Counted from the first letter of the stretch, positions 16,694 through 25,208 are shown. The stretch: 64,000 bases of DNA from Methanolacinia sp964465295 (GCA_964465295.1 CAYXKC010000002.1:1-64000); one strand, 5' to 3'. Numbers and translations: made by a program. The notes: a model not told the origin generated them from the letters alone.

Positions 16694-17899
16694 ATGGAAG
16701 ATTATCTCTCAGGACTTAAGGAAGGAAGGCTTAAACTCCATTCACTTGAAAAAGAGATGCCCCCGGATGAAGCGGTTTCTGTCAGGCGGGCATTCATCGA
16801 GGCGGAGACCGGAAAGAAGCTTAATAAGATCGGGGATTATTCAATCAATATCGAAAAGGTCGTTGCGAAGAACTGCGAGAACATGATCGGTACCATTCAG
16901 GTTCCGGTAGGTGTCGCCGGAAAGCTTAGAGTCCGGGGGGAATATGCAGATGATGAATTCTACATTCCGCTTGCAACGACTGAAGGGGCGCTTGTCGCAT
17001 CGATAAACAGGGGTTGCAAGGCGATCACTCTCGCAGGCGGTGCCGAAGTACGCATCCAGCGTGACGGTATGACGAGAGCTCCGGTATTTGCTGCAAAGAG
17101 TGTCGTTCACGCGACGGATGCTGCAAGATGGATCGAGGGAAACATCCCTCTTCTAAAGGAGATCGCCGAGACGACCACGTCACACGGCAAACTGCTCGAT
17201 ATCCGCTGTTTTGTTACCGGGACAAACCTGTATGCAAGGATCGAGTTCTTTACCGGAGATGCGATGGGTATGAATATGGTTACCATTGCAAGCGAGAAGG
17301 TGGCGGCGAAGATCCAGGAGGAGACCGGGGTTTTTCTCGTTGCACTCTCGGGCAATATGTGCACTGACAAGAAGCCTTCTGCCGCAAATGTGATCCTCGG
17401 CAGGGGAAAGACCGTTGTAGCAGGAGTTTTCCTATCAGAAGACCTTATATCCTCGACTTTCAAGACCGATTCCAAGACGATGGCCGAGGTCAATATGAGG
17501 AAGAACCTGGTTGGATCTGCAAGGGCAGTTTCGCTTGGGTTCAACTCCCATGCGGCAAATATCATCGCTGCAGTCTTTCTTGCATGCGGTCAGGACCCTG
17601 CACATGTCGTCGAGGGTTCAAATACTATAACGACTGTCGAGCAGGCCGAAGGCGGAGTTTACGTATCGGTCACTCTGCCATCGCTCCAGGTTGGAACGGT
17701 GGGCGGCGGAACGGGGATCGAGACCCAGAAGGAGGCCCTGAATCTTCTCGGGTGTGCAGGTGGCGGGGAGACCTCAGGCGCAAATTCGAGGAAGTTTGCA
17801 GAGATAGTCGCTGCCGCCGTTCTTGCCGGAGAGCTCTCTCTCATAGGTGCTCTTGGAGCAGGACACCTCGCCCGGGCCCATAAAGAGCTCGGCAGATAA
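16694..17899 (+). CDS. hmgA: 3-hydroxy-3-methylglutaryl-CoA reductase (NADPH)
   Basis: A 401-residue class I enzyme of the mevalonate route to archaeal lipids. Visible are the substrate-loop VPVGVAGKL region, GDAMGMNMVTIASEKV, SGNMCTDKKPSA (catalytic lysine), VGGGTGIETQKEAL, and HLARAHKEL with the catalytic histidine near the C-terminus. It reduces HMG-CoA to mevalonate. The preceding steps are encoded in the operon at 20348-22958. Confidence 0.97.
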   Translation: MEDYLSGLKEGRLKLHSLEKEMPPDEAVSVRRAFIEAETGKKLNKIGDYSINIEKVVAKNCENMIGTIQVPVGVAGKLRVRGEYADDEFYIPLATTEGALVASINRGCKAITLAGGAEVRIQRDGMTRAPVFAAKSVVHATDAARWIEGNIPLLKEIAETTTSHGKLLDIRCFVTGTNLYARIEFFTGDAMGMNMVTIASEKVAAKIQEETGVFLVALSGNMCTDKKPSAANVILGRGKTVVAGVFLSEDLISSTFKTDSKTMAEVNMRKNLVGSARAVSLGFNSHAANIIAAVFLACGQDPAHVVEGSNTITTVEQAEGGVYVSVTLPSLQVGTVGGGTGIETQKEALNLLGCAGGGETSGANSRKFAEIVAAAVLAGELSLIGALGAGHLARAHKELGR

Positions 17900-17915
17900 T
17901 ATTTGGTGAAAAGTT

Positions 17916-18542
17916 TTGAGAACCGAATGGTCAGGAGAGAAGATTTCCGTCTCGTATATAAGTCACGATGACCTTGGCGGCATCTGCGATATGCTTGCAA
18001 AGAATTCGGTCTGCAGGTGGCTTTTTTTTGGGCCGAACTCTCCGGAGACGACAATTGCATACTTCTCACCGCTTATCGAACAGGTTTCAGCCCCGGTTGG
18101 AAGAGGCCTGATCCCTGAATCACCGGTCTTTACTATCCGGGAAAGGGATTTTGGGAGGTTTGCAGGTCAGTGTGCACTCCTCCCTGTCGATTTTTCTCCC
18201 GGAACATATCTTATTGGGTACCAGATCGATGACCCTTTCCACGGCATGGGCTTTGGGACGGAGGCATGTGAATTTTTGGTATACTATGCCTTCACTTTTA
18301 CCGGAGCCTGTCGTTTGAACGGTGATGCTGCATACGGGAATACTGCATCATGGAGGATCATGGAGAAGTGCGGTTTTGTCTTAGAAGGCCGGAGGGAGAA
18401 ATACTGGCATGCCCGCGGGGAGTACCATGATCAGGTTTTGTACGGGCTTTTGAAGGAGTCTGTTGAAGAATCATTTTCTAATTACCTGAGCAAAAAGTGG
18501 GAATATAAGGTTCTTCAGAAATGTCACCATCCCACCTGTTAA
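17916..18542 (+). CDS. GNAT family N-acetyltransferase (RimJ/RimL type)
   Basis: A 208-residue protein starting at TTG 17916, only 16 bases after hmgA, so probably co-transcribed. The core reads FGRFAGQCALLP, YQIDDPFHGMGFGTEACEFLVYYAF (acetyl-CoA loop), GNTASWRIMEKCGFVLEGRREKY, as in RimJ/RimL-type enzymes that acetylate proteins or small molecules. The substrate is unknown. The extreme C-terminus overlaps a convergent small gene by four bases. Confidence 0.8.
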   Translation: MRTEWSGEKISVSYISHDDLGGICDMLAKNSVCRWLFFGPNSPETTIAYFSPLIEQVSAPVGRGLIPESPVFTIRERDFGRFAGQCALLPVDFSPGTYLIGYQIDDPFHGMGFGTEACEFLVYYAFTFTGACRLNGDAAYGNTASWRIMEKCGFVLEGRREKYWHARGEYHDQVLYGLLKESVEESFSNYLSKKWEYKVLQKCHHPTC

Positions 18543-18721
18543 TCTTCCTCAAATTTTCTGATTAATTCGGTTCTGTTTCTTGCATTTTCAAACAATATTT
18601 TACGAACAGAATCCTGATCTTCAACAGCGAGCGGTTTTGAAATATCGATCTCTGCCTTTTCCATATCCTCAAGAACACTTTGGGCATGTATTTTCTCAAT
18701 TTCCCATGAATTAATCTTCAT
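18539..18721 (-). CDS. Small hypothetical protein (possibly a truncated remnant)
   Basis: A 60-residue charged, helical protein from the ATG at 18721 (MKINSWEIEKIHAQSVLEDM). The frame is open further upstream to about 18802 and reads KVPGKGAFVVGSPVPGYGEKYG without a usable ATG, which suggests this is the C-terminal end of a longer, broken protein. I do not recognise the family. It is embedded in a low-GC island with a decayed MscS gene and a toxin-antitoxin pair. Confidence 0.4.
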   Translation of the reverse strand: MKINSWEIEKIHAQSVLEDMEKAEIDISKPLAVEDQDSVRKILFENARNRTELIRKFEED

Positions 18722-18800
18722 TATGCCGTATTTTTCACCATATCCGGGCACAGGGCTGCCGACTACGAAAGCTCCTTTTCCCGGGACTTTTCTTACAAGG

Positions 18801-18990
18801 CCTCACAAGGATCCAAAGTCCATCGAGTGTTTCAATGAGATGGCAGATTTAGCTGAAATCCTGTAACTTAGGGTGTGTTGACACAGGTGACTATTTTCCT
18901 GTAAAACCGGATGTTCTCACAGGGTTCTACAATGGTTTCAATGAGGCAGGAATCGTTATTTCGTTTCCCCAGAGGGATGTTATCAACTAA
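18801..18990 (+). pseudogene. Decayed C-terminal fragment of an MscS-type channel gene
   Basis: Translation from 18801 gives HKDPKSIECFNEMADLAEIL, a stop codon (TAA at 18864), then LRVC. After a frameshift near 18877 it continues VDTGDYFPVKPDVL and then FNEAGIVISFPQRDVIN before a final TAA. This lines up with the end of the intact MscS at 14828-15664 (HKDPEPIVRFKEMADSAVIL, LRVWVDTDDYYPVKSDVL, YEAGISIPFPQVDVH). An in-frame stop, a frameshift (consistent with two missing bases) and loss of the whole 5' part show it is dead. Confidence 0.8.
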
Positions 18991-19003
18991 TAATATTTCT
19001 CAC

Positions 19004-19024
19004 GAAGGGGGCTCTGCCCCTTTC
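19004..19024. repeat. G/C hairpin GAAGGGG...CCCCTTTC
   Basis: A short inverted repeat (GAAGGGG at 19004-19010, CCCCTTTC at 19017-19024) nearly identical to the hairpin at 1426-1448. The rest of the gap 18991-19122 shows only AT-rich sequence, presumably the promoter of the following operon. Confidence 0.45.
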
Positions 19025-19122
19025 AAAACCGATGGGCGAAATTCGGTCACTTTCTTAATAATGCGAGGTTATAAACTACACCCAAACATTTTATCACAAA
19101 AAATACAATAATCCTTTAAGCG

Positions 19123-19428
19123 ATGGTATTCCCAAATATTGAAATCCCGAAAAAAGAACTGGCCCTGTTCTCCCGAAGAAATCACATCCGTAAAATGGCT
19201 CTTTTTGGATCTGTTCTAAGGGATGATTTTGGTCCTGAGAGTGATATTGATATAATTGTGGAGTTTGAAGAGGGCTTTACACCAGGACTTTTTAAGATAT
19301 TTGAGCTTGAAGAGGAACTTTCAGCGATTTTTGGAAACAGAAAGGTTGATCTGAGAACACCGGCTGACCTGAGCAGGTACTTCCGGGATAGTGTAATTTC
19401 AAAAAGTGAAGTCTGTTATGGAGCATAA
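19123..19428 (+). CDS. mntA: MntA-type nucleotidyltransferase antitoxin
   Basis: A 101-residue minimal nucleotidyltransferase: GSVLRDDFGPESDIDIIVEF is the GSxxR(x)nSDxD motif with the two metal-binding Asp residues. In MntA-HepT systems this protein AMPylates the HEPN toxin and neutralises it. The gene overlaps the next one, which encodes the HEPN partner. This pair forms a complete type VII-like toxin-antitoxin locus in an island next to a decayed gene. Confidence 0.88.
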   Translation: MVFPNIEIPKKELALFSRRNHIRKMALFGSVLRDDFGPESDIDIIVEFEEGFTPGLFKIFELEEELSAIFGNRKVDLRTPADLSRYFRDSVISKSEVCYGA

Positions 19429-19747
19429 CGACAGAGTATATTTACTTCATGCCATTGATGCAGCCGAGAAGGCACTGGAAATATCCGGACGTATTGAAAG
19501 AGGAGATCTCGATTCAGATGAGGTATATGGACTTGCACTCGTGAGACTTCTTGAAATAATAGGTGAGGCAGCAAATCTGGTATCTGCTGATTTTCAAAAG
19601 AGTAATCCAAAAGTCCCGTGGAAACATATGATCAGTATGAGAAACAGGTTGATTCATGGCTATTTTGATATAAATTATGATATTGTCTGGGATACGGTTG
19701 TCAGTGATCTCCCGCTTCTCTTGCAGTCATTAAAGAAAACATTGTGA
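19418..19747 (+). CDS. hepT: HepT-type HEPN ribonuclease toxin
   Basis: A 109-residue protein from ATG 19418; an upstream GTG at 19406 is less likely. The HEPN core has RLLEIIGEAANLV and the catalytic Rx4H motif in MRNRLIHGYFDI, with the Tyr after His-Gly that is the AMPylation target in characterised HepT proteins. It overlaps mntA by 11 bases. HepT cleaves RNA (in one studied case tRNA) when released. Confidence 0.88.
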   Translation: MEHNDRVYLLHAIDAAEKALEISGRIERGDLDSDEVYGLALVRLLEIIGEAANLVSADFQKSNPKVPWKHMISMRNRLIHGYFDINYDIVWDTVVSDLPLLLQSLKKTL

Positions 19748-19790
19748 TTTTTGAAATAATTTATCATAAGTACTTATTCCTCAACAACCG

Positions 19791-20306
19791 TTAATTCAAA
19801 ATAAGAATCTGCCAGTTAAGGAAGGTGGCGAAGGTGACCCACAGTATATATGGAACAAGGAGATACGCCGCCCGCCTGTCGATCTTATATGACGCGATAA
19901 TCGTTGCAAGAATGAATATCCAGAGGAGTATGACACAAATAAGCCCTGCAAACGGGTTCTCAAGTCCGAAGAATAGATAAGACCAGCTGAAATTAAGGAC
20001 AAGCTGGATAAGGAAGAATGCAACCGCGATCCTGACCTCCTTTGAACTCAGGTCTTTTGTCAGAAGAAGGTAAAGACAGATACCCATCAGAATGTATAGG
20101 ATCGTCCATACAATCCCGAAGAGAAAACCCGGCGGTGTCAGTTCAGGCTTGATCAGCTCTTCAGCATACCATGATCCCGTTCCGGTTTCGGTAAAAAAAG
20201 ATCCTGATCCGCCTATTACCAGGCAGATGAGGATTGAACCCACAAAAAGGAATCCTTTTTTTCTCAGTTCATCGTTCGGATTTTGATTTGATTTATCGTC
20301 TTTCAT
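19791..20306 (-). CDS. tspO: TspO/MBR family membrane protein
   Basis: A 171-residue protein with five membrane segments. WYAEELIKPELTPPGFLFGIVWT is the conserved W-Y-x-x-L-x-K-P-x-x-x-P-P-x-x-x-F-x-x-V-W-T signature of TspO, and NFSWSYLFFGLENPFAG is the fourth-helix motif. TspO binds porphyrins and other tetrapyrroles or isoprenoids. Its role in methanogens is not established. It lies next to the HMG-CoA synthase operon on the same strand but 41 bases downstream. Confidence 0.92.
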   Translation of the reverse strand: MKDDKSNQNPNDELRKKGFLFVGSILICLVIGGSGSFFTETGTGSWYAEELIKPELTPPGFLFGIVWTILYILMGICLYLLLTKDLSSKEVRIAVAFFLIQLVLNFSWSYLFFGLENPFAGLICVILLWIFILATIIASYKIDRRAAYLLVPYILWVTFATFLNWQILILN

Positions 20307-20347
20307 ATTCCTCTACCCTTAAAAGAGGAATATGCATTTTTATTATT

Positions 20348-20740
20348 TTATTTTACCGGGACAAATTTAGTTCCGTATACGATCATTCCGGAATCGCCGT
20401 CTGCGACAATCTTCCTGAATGTTGCCCTGACAGGCATTCCTATCTCCATATCCTCTATATCACAGACGACAGGAGCGGTCATCCTCGTTCCCTCATCAAG
20501 TTCGATGATTGCTACCGGGAATGGAGTCTCGTAGTTGTAGGGCTCACTTGCGGTCCTTATGATCGAGAAGGTCACGACCTTTCCCGTGCCTTTGAATTTA
20601 TGTTCGACAATCTTCCCGTCTCTCCTGCACTGCGGGCAGACCGTCCTCGGCGGGTAGAAGTGTGAACCGCATGTCTCGCATTTGGTGCCGATGAGATTGT
20701 ATCTCTGCGGCTGTTTTCTCCAGAAACGTGGAACCGACAT
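20348..20740 (-). CDS. DUF35 OB-fold protein with zinc ribbon (thiolase/HMG-CoA synthase partner)
   Basis: A 130-residue protein. A rubredoxin-like zinc ribbon (CETCGSHFYPPRTVCPQC, residues about 21-38) is followed by an OB fold with GKVVTFSIIRT and FPVAIIELDEGTRMTAPV. In archaea DUF35 proteins hold thiolase and HMG-CoA synthase together so that acetoacetyl-CoA passes directly between the active sites; this was characterised structurally in a methanogen. The gene abuts the thiolase gene by one base, in the expected operon. Confidence 0.92.
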   Translation of the reverse strand: MSVPRFWRKQPQRYNLIGTKCETCGSHFYPPRTVCPQCRRDGKIVEHKFKGTGKVVTFSIIRTASEPYNYETPFPVAIIELDEGTRMTAPVVCDIEDMEIGMPVRATFRKIVADGDSGMIVYGTKFVPVK

Positions 20741-21912
20741 TAGTTTATCCTCCTGAGTATATTAGTGACGACCGTAGCGCCTGTTCCGCCCACATTATGG
20801 GTCATTCCGATCTCGGCACCGTCGACCTGTCTTCCTGTAGCTTCGCCGCGCAACTGCTCGACGACTTCGCATACCTGCTTTATTCCTGTTGCACCGACGG
20901 GGTGTCCGCAGGCCTTAAGCCCTCCGCTCGGGTTGACAGGGAGTCTTCCGCCGAGGGCGGTCTCGCCTTCTTCCGTCATGATTCCGGCCCTGCCCTTCTC
21001 GCAGAAACCAAGATCCTCGATTGCGCAGAGTTCTGCAATCGTGAAGCAGTCGTGGACCTCAACCAGGTCGATGTCCTTTCTCTCGAGTTTTGCCATCTTA
21101 AATGCACGTTCTGCCGCTGCAACGGTCGCATCGAGAGTGCTGATGTCGCGGCGGTCATGGAGCGCGATTGTATCCGTTGCCTGGGTTGATGCGAGAATCT
21201 GCACCGGGGAGTCGGTGAACTCCTTTGCCCTTTCAAGCGGACAGAGTATGACCGCAGCTGCACCGTCGGTAACGGGCGAGCAGTCCATGAGGCGAATCGG
21301 GTCTGCCACAAGAGTGGATTTAAGAACCGTATCGATCGTAATCTCTTTTCTGAACTGTGCAATCGGGTTCCTTGCTCCGTTGTAGTGGTTCTTCACGGCA
21401 ACCTGTGCAAGCTGCTCGCGGGTGAGGCCGTAGCGGTGCATGTAGTCCCTTGCAATCATTGCATAAAGCGAGGGGAACGTAACGCCGTAGATCCCCTCCC
21501 ATTCACGGTCGGCCGCACCGGCGAGAGCGTCTGTTGTTACCCCGCCGTCGACGTCGGTCATCTTCTCGACTCCTGCTGCGATGACTATGTCTGACATGCC
21601 TGATGCAACCGAAGTATATGCCTGCCTGAACGCCAGTCCTCCTGATGCGCATGCAGCCTCGGTCCTTGTGGAGGGAATGTGCCTTGTTGATGCGAGCCCT
21701 ACCGCGTCGGCGATGAGCGCGGAGATGTGCTCCTGGAGTACAAACCTGCCGCCGCTCATGTTTCCGACAAACATCTCGTCGATCTGGTTTCCGTCGACGT
21801 TCGAGTCTTCGAGTGCCTTTACTCCTGCTTCCACGCACATCTGCCTGAACGAGGTGTCCCATTTCTCTCCGAAGGTGGTAAGACCAACTCCGATTACTGC
21901 TACTTCTCTCAT
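20740..21912 (-). CDS. Acetyl-CoA acetyltransferase (archaeal thiolase)
   Basis: A 390-residue thiolase. The nucleophilic cysteine is in TRTEAACASGGLAFR, the C-terminal part has NPSGGLKACGHPVGATG, and HNVGGTGA closes the fold. It condenses two acetyl-CoA to acetoacetyl-CoA, the first step of the mevalonate pathway. Order in the operon is regulator, HMG-CoA synthase, thiolase, DUF35, with overlapping ends, as in other archaea where the three enzymes form one complex. Confidence 0.95.
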   Translation of the reverse strand: MREVAVIGVGLTTFGEKWDTSFRQMCVEAGVKALEDSNVDGNQIDEMFVGNMSGGRFVLQEHISALIADAVGLASTRHIPSTRTEAACASGGLAFRQAYTSVASGMSDIVIAAGVEKMTDVDGGVTTDALAGAADREWEGIYGVTFPSLYAMIARDYMHRYGLTREQLAQVAVKNHYNGARNPIAQFRKEITIDTVLKSTLVADPIRLMDCSPVTDGAAAVILCPLERAKEFTDSPVQILASTQATDTIALHDRRDISTLDATVAAAERAFKMAKLERKDIDLVEVHDCFTIAELCAIEDLGFCEKGRAGIMTEEGETALGGRLPVNPSGGLKACGHPVGATGIKQVCEVVEQLRGEATGRQVDGAEIGMTHNVGGTGATVVTNILRRIN

Positions 21913-22958
21913 GCTGCCCTCACGATCTTGCCTTTGTGTTTTGCATATACCGCATAGTCGACGTACTTCTTGTGGTTGAGGAGATCCTCGACTGAAGGCG
22001 CCGCCTTCCTGTCGATAAGGGTCTCGATTTCATCAGTTACTGTTATATCGAATGCATCGCTGCCTGAACCTGATCCGTATGATGTGACGAATATCCTGTC
22101 TCCCGGTTTTGCGATATCGAGAGTTGCGGAGAGTCCTACGGGAACGGCTCCCGAGTATGTGTTTCCGAGCCTCGGGACTGCAAGTCCCGGTTTGATCTGC
22201 TCGGGTGTAAAACCGAGCATTGCAGAGACGGTTCTCGGGAACTTTGCGTTGGGCTGGTGGAATACAGCATAATCGTAGTCTGAAGGCTTCGTTTTCATAT
22301 ATTCCATCATCATCTTCGCCGCACCCTGGATATGCTTAAAGTATGCAGGCTCACCTGAGAACCTTCCGCCGTGACGTGGATAGTCCTGTCCTTCACGCCT
22401 CCAGAAATCAGGTGTGTCAGTGGTGAACGAGCATGTGTGGTTGATCTCTGCAATGACGTCGTCATTGCCGATGACAAATGCCGCCCCTCCTGCTGCTGCA
22501 GTGTATTCGAGCGCATCTCCGGGTGCTCCCTGTGCGACATCGGCACCGATTGCGATACCGTATTTGACCATGCCGCTCTTTACAAGACCCATGCATGTCT
22601 GGATTCCTGCAGTTCCCGCTTTGCACGCGAATTCGTAGTCTGCCGCCGTCATGACGGGAGTTGCACCGATTGCCTCTCCTACGGTCGCCGCAGTCGGTTT
22701 TACCGCGTAAGGGTGCGACTCGCTTCCGACATATATCGCACCGATCTCGTCAGGGTTGACACTTCTTCTTTCAAGGGCGAATCTTGCCGCGTTTACGGCA
22801 ATTGTAAGCGTGTCCTCGTCAAGGTCGGGCACGGCCTTTTCCATCACCCCGAGACCTGCTGCGATCTCGGCTCCGTTTGCACCCCACACTCTCGCGATCT
22901 CTTCGGTTTTGACCCTGAATCGCGGAATGTATGCACCGTATGTAATAATTCCTACCAT
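21909..22958 (-). CDS. Hydroxymethylglutaryl-CoA synthase
   Basis: A 349-residue archaeal HMG-CoA synthase. It starts VGIITYGAYIPRFR, has the catalytic Glu region of LGVMEKAVPDLDEDT, the nucleophilic cysteine in YEFACKAGTAGIQ, and the His segment VFHQPNAKFP. It forms HMG-CoA from acetoacetyl-CoA and acetyl-CoA for HMG-CoA reductase (16694-17899). It overlaps the regulator gene by 7 and the thiolase gene by 4 bases. Confidence 0.95.
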   Translation of the reverse strand: MVGIITYGAYIPRFRVKTEEIARVWGANGAEIAAGLGVMEKAVPDLDEDTLTIAVNAARFALERRSVNPDEIGAIYVGSESHPYAVKPTAATVGEAIGATPVMTAADYEFACKAGTAGIQTCMGLVKSGMVKYGIAIGADVAQGAPGDALEYTAAAGGAAFVIGNDDVIAEINHTCSFTTDTPDFWRREGQDYPRHGGRFSGEPAYFKHIQGAAKMMMEYMKTKPSDYDYAVFHQPNAKFPRTVSAMLGFTPEQIKPGLAVPRLGNTYSGAVPVGLSATLDIAKPGDRIFVTSYGSGSGSDAFDITVTDEIETLIDRKAAPSVEDLLNHKKYVDYAVYAKHKGKIVRAA

Positions 22959-23662
22959 GGTTCTTCCCTTAATGTTTTGATAATTTCATCAATCCCTTTC
23001 TCAGTGCACAAAAGTGCGATTTTATCCTTTCGTGCAAGTTCAGGAACCAGTGGATTGATCTTTTCGGGTGTTATCCCCTGAAGAATGACGCATCTCGGCT
23101 TGAATGGCGTCACCCTGATTGCAATCATAGGTGACTTTCCTGTCGAGACGTTTGTAAAGATCAGGGCTCTCTCTGTACTCCACCCGTAAATTTTGTTGAA
23201 TTCACTTGAAGAAAGCTGTAAAATTGCATTGAGACTGTTGACGATGGTATAACCGTAGATCTGGTGCTCCAGATCCCCGTTGATGAGTGTGCACCCGATC
23301 GAATCGCAGAAACTGCTTAGTTTAATCGGGCTGTCGTAATCGTGCATGTCATAGATTACATCGTCGTCAAAGTCAGAATAGAGGATGTTCGCGTACTTTT
23401 TCATAAATTTTCCGCCAGCATCTTCATCGATCGCGAGAATTGTCTCGACGATCTTTCCGACGACCGCGGTACCCGGACTCTTCCGCCTTCCTCCCTCATA
23501 ATCAGAGATTACCGAGGGTGAGACCTCCAGCCTTTCAGCCAGAAGCCCGGGCGGTATATGGAAGTTGATCCTCCACTTTTTGAGCGCCTCGCCGGGAGAG
23601 TCGGAGAGAGTGATCTCCCCGGCCATCTTTTCAGCCAGGCGGGTCCGCAGCACGGATTTCAT
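22952..23662 (-). CDS. HTH transcriptional regulator leading the HMG-CoA synthase operon
   Basis: A 236-residue protein. Residues about 25-80 are an XRE-like helix-turn-helix (PPGLLAERLEVSPSVISDYEGGRRKSPG). A longer C-terminal region (about 100-236) of unknown family follows, with ALIFTNVSTGKSPMIAI and CVILQGITPEKINPLV. It is the first gene of a tightly coupled mevalonate operon and divergent from ribK, so autoregulation and control of the isoprenoid genes is a natural inference. Its ligand is unknown. Confidence 0.8.
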   Translation of the reverse strand: MKSVLRTRLAEKMAGEITLSDSPGEALKKWRINFHIPPGLLAERLEVSPSVISDYEGGRRKSPGTAVVGKIVETILAIDEDAGGKFMKKYANILYSDFDDDVIYDMHDYDSPIKLSSFCDSIGCTLINGDLEHQIYGYTIVNSLNAILQLSSSEFNKIYGWSTERALIFTNVSTGKSPMIAIRVTPFKPRCVILQGITPEKINPLVPELARKDKIALLCTEKGIDEIIKTLREEPW

Positions 23663-23747
23663 GAATATTATGGAGATCTATTCATTAATATAATTAGCGA
23701 AAGACTGTTCGTCGATCCACGAAAAATGTGGTGCGGTTATGGAAACC

Positions 23748-23756
23748 CATATATGG
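23748..23756 (+). promoter_or_regulatory. TATA-like box of the ribK-ribB operon
   Basis: CATATATGG is centred 30 bases before the ATG at 23782, giving an almost leaderless transcript. This position supports 23782 as the ribK start rather than the longer frame from 23728, which would begin upstream of the transcription start. Confidence 0.5.
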
Positions 23757-23781
23757 TATGCTTATCAATTTTGATATTGCA

Positions 23782-24450
23782 ATGATAAACAGCGACGACC
23801 TGATGACGCTCAAGAAGATAGCGCTTATGGGCGGTATGAAGAGCCAGGTCTTCCTCTCCTCCCAGGCAATGGGAGGGCAGCTGGGCATAAGTCCGCAGAC
23901 TGCCTCAAGGCGTCTGATCAGTCTGGAAAGGGATGGATATATCTCGAGGACAATACGCCCTGACGGCCAGTATGTCAGGATAAATGAATCCGGTGAGAGG
24001 ATCCTGAGGGATGAATATTTTGATTACTGCAGGATCTTCGAGCAGAAAGAAGTCAGCTATGCACTTCACGGGGAAGTGATAAGCGGTCTGGGCGAAGGGC
24101 GCTATTATGTCAGCATACCCCGGTACATGGAGCAGTTCCAGGATAAACTCGGGTTTGAACCATTCCCCGGTACCCTGAACATCCGTCTGGATCAGGTCAG
24201 CCTGGAAACGAGAAGAGAGCTTGAGAAGCTTGAATGGGTTGAAATTGAAGGTTTTGTCGATAACGATCGGACATTCGGCAGCGCAAAATGCCTGCCGTGC
24301 AGGATCGAAGGGTCTGCATCCGCAATTATCGTCCCCGGAAGGACCCATTACCCCGACGATATTATTGAACTGATCTGTGAACACGGCCTTCGTACAAGGC
24401 TGGGTTTAAAGGACGGCGATAAGATAGAGGTGGAGATTTCAAATGATTGA
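23782..24450 (+). CDS. ribK: CTP-dependent riboflavin kinase with N-terminal HTH
   Basis: A 222-residue protein. The N-terminal winged helix (LGISPQTASRRLISLERDGYISR) is followed by the archaeal RibK (DUF120) domain: GLGEGRYYVSIPRYMEQF, PFPGTLNIRL, and a late PGRTHYPDDIIELI. Archaeal RibK uses CTP to make FMN from riboflavin. The added HTH suggests it also represses its own operon, as in related RibR-like proteins. It overlaps ribB by eight bases. Confidence 0.93.
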   Translation: MINSDDLMTLKKIALMGGMKSQVFLSSQAMGGQLGISPQTASRRLISLERDGYISRTIRPDGQYVRINESGERILRDEYFDYCRIFEQKEVSYALHGEVISGLGEGRYYVSIPRYMEQFQDKLGFEPFPGTLNIRLDQVSLETRRELEKLEWVEIEGFVDNDRTFGSAKCLPCRIEGSASAIIVPGRTHYPDDIIELICEHGLRTRLGLKDGDKIEVEISND

Positions 24451-25111
24451 GAAAGCGATAGAAGCTATGAAGAAAGGGGAGATGATCCTCTTATACGATT
24501 TTGACAGCCGTGAAGGAGAGACGGACTTTGCGATAAGATCGGATGCAATAACCCGCGATCACATCCGCCTGATGAGAAAGGATGGCGGTGGTCTTATATG
24601 CACTGCAATACATCCGGCTGCAGCAGAGAGGATCGGACTTCCCTTTGCAAGCGAAGTCCTCGGAGTAACGGGTTTTGCCGAGAAGAACGGGGCCATACCC
24701 TACGATCCGAAGAATCATTCCTCATTCTCGATTTGGGTCAATCATAAGGACACCTTCACCGGGATTACCGATATAGACCGGGCGCTAACTGCAAACCGCC
24801 TCTCGGATCATGTAAAAAGCGCTCTTAACGGCGGAAAACAGAACTTCTCATCCGAATTCAGGACTCCCGGGCATATGGCGCTTTTAAGGGCGAATGAAAA
24901 ACTCCTCGACCAGAGGCGGGGACAGACCGAATTATCGATTGCCATAGCAAATTATGCAGGTGTCACCCCGTGTGTTACCATATGCGAGATGCTTGACGAT
25001 AAGACGGGAAAGGCTCTCTCCAAAGAGGATGCGATGGAATATGCAAGGAAGCATAATCTGGTCTTCATCGGCGGGGACGAGATCCTTGAATACTGGGAAG
25101 ATAATCATTAA
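24443..25111 (+). CDS. ribB: 3,4-dihydroxy-2-butanone 4-phosphate synthase
   Basis: A 222-residue protein: DFDSREGETDFAI with the acidic metal-binding loop, RKDGGGLICTAI, FTGITDIDRALT and FRTPGHMALLRA with the conserved Pro-Gly-His are the RibB signature. It converts ribulose 5-phosphate to the four-carbon precursor of riboflavin. It is the second gene of a two-gene operon with ribK and is followed by a T8 run. Confidence 0.95.
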   Translation: MIEKAIEAMKKGEMILLYDFDSREGETDFAIRSDAITRDHIRLMRKDGGGLICTAIHPAAAERIGLPFASEVLGVTGFAEKNGAIPYDPKNHSSFSIWVNHKDTFTGITDIDRALTANRLSDHVKSALNGGKQNFSSEFRTPGHMALLRANEKLLDQRRGQTELSIAIANYAGVTPCVTICEMLDDKTGKALSKEDAMEYARKHNLVFIGGDEILEYWEDNH

Positions 25112-25200
25112 GTAAGATAATTCCGAACAATTATCATTGGATTTATTGAGAAGAAGGGGATGATTGTGCCGGTTTTTGGAGATATAAGGCAACCGGTCTG

Positions 25201-25208
25201 TTTTTTTT
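25201..25208 (+). terminator. T8 tract after ribB
   Basis: A run of eight T follows a short inverted-repeat-like GCCGG/ACCGG region about 90 bases after the ribB stop. It probably ends the ribK-ribB transcript. Confidence 0.5.

Noticed and set aside
19123..19747. Treating the nucleotidyltransferase/HEPN pair as a new defence system
   Set aside because: Motifs and overlap match the described MntA-HepT toxin-antitoxin type, so it is annotated as such and not as novel.
20765..21385. Long plus-strand open frame of 206 codons opposite the thiolase gene
   Set aside because: It is antisense to a well-supported thiolase, has low-complexity Ser/Pro/Ala composition from the reading of conserved codons, and shows no family motif.
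22371..23081. Plus-strand open frame of 236 codons opposite HMG-CoA synthase and its regulator
   Set aside because: It spans two clear genes on the other strand, is rich in Cys, Ser and Arg, and has no recognisable domain. It is a shadow of codon bias.
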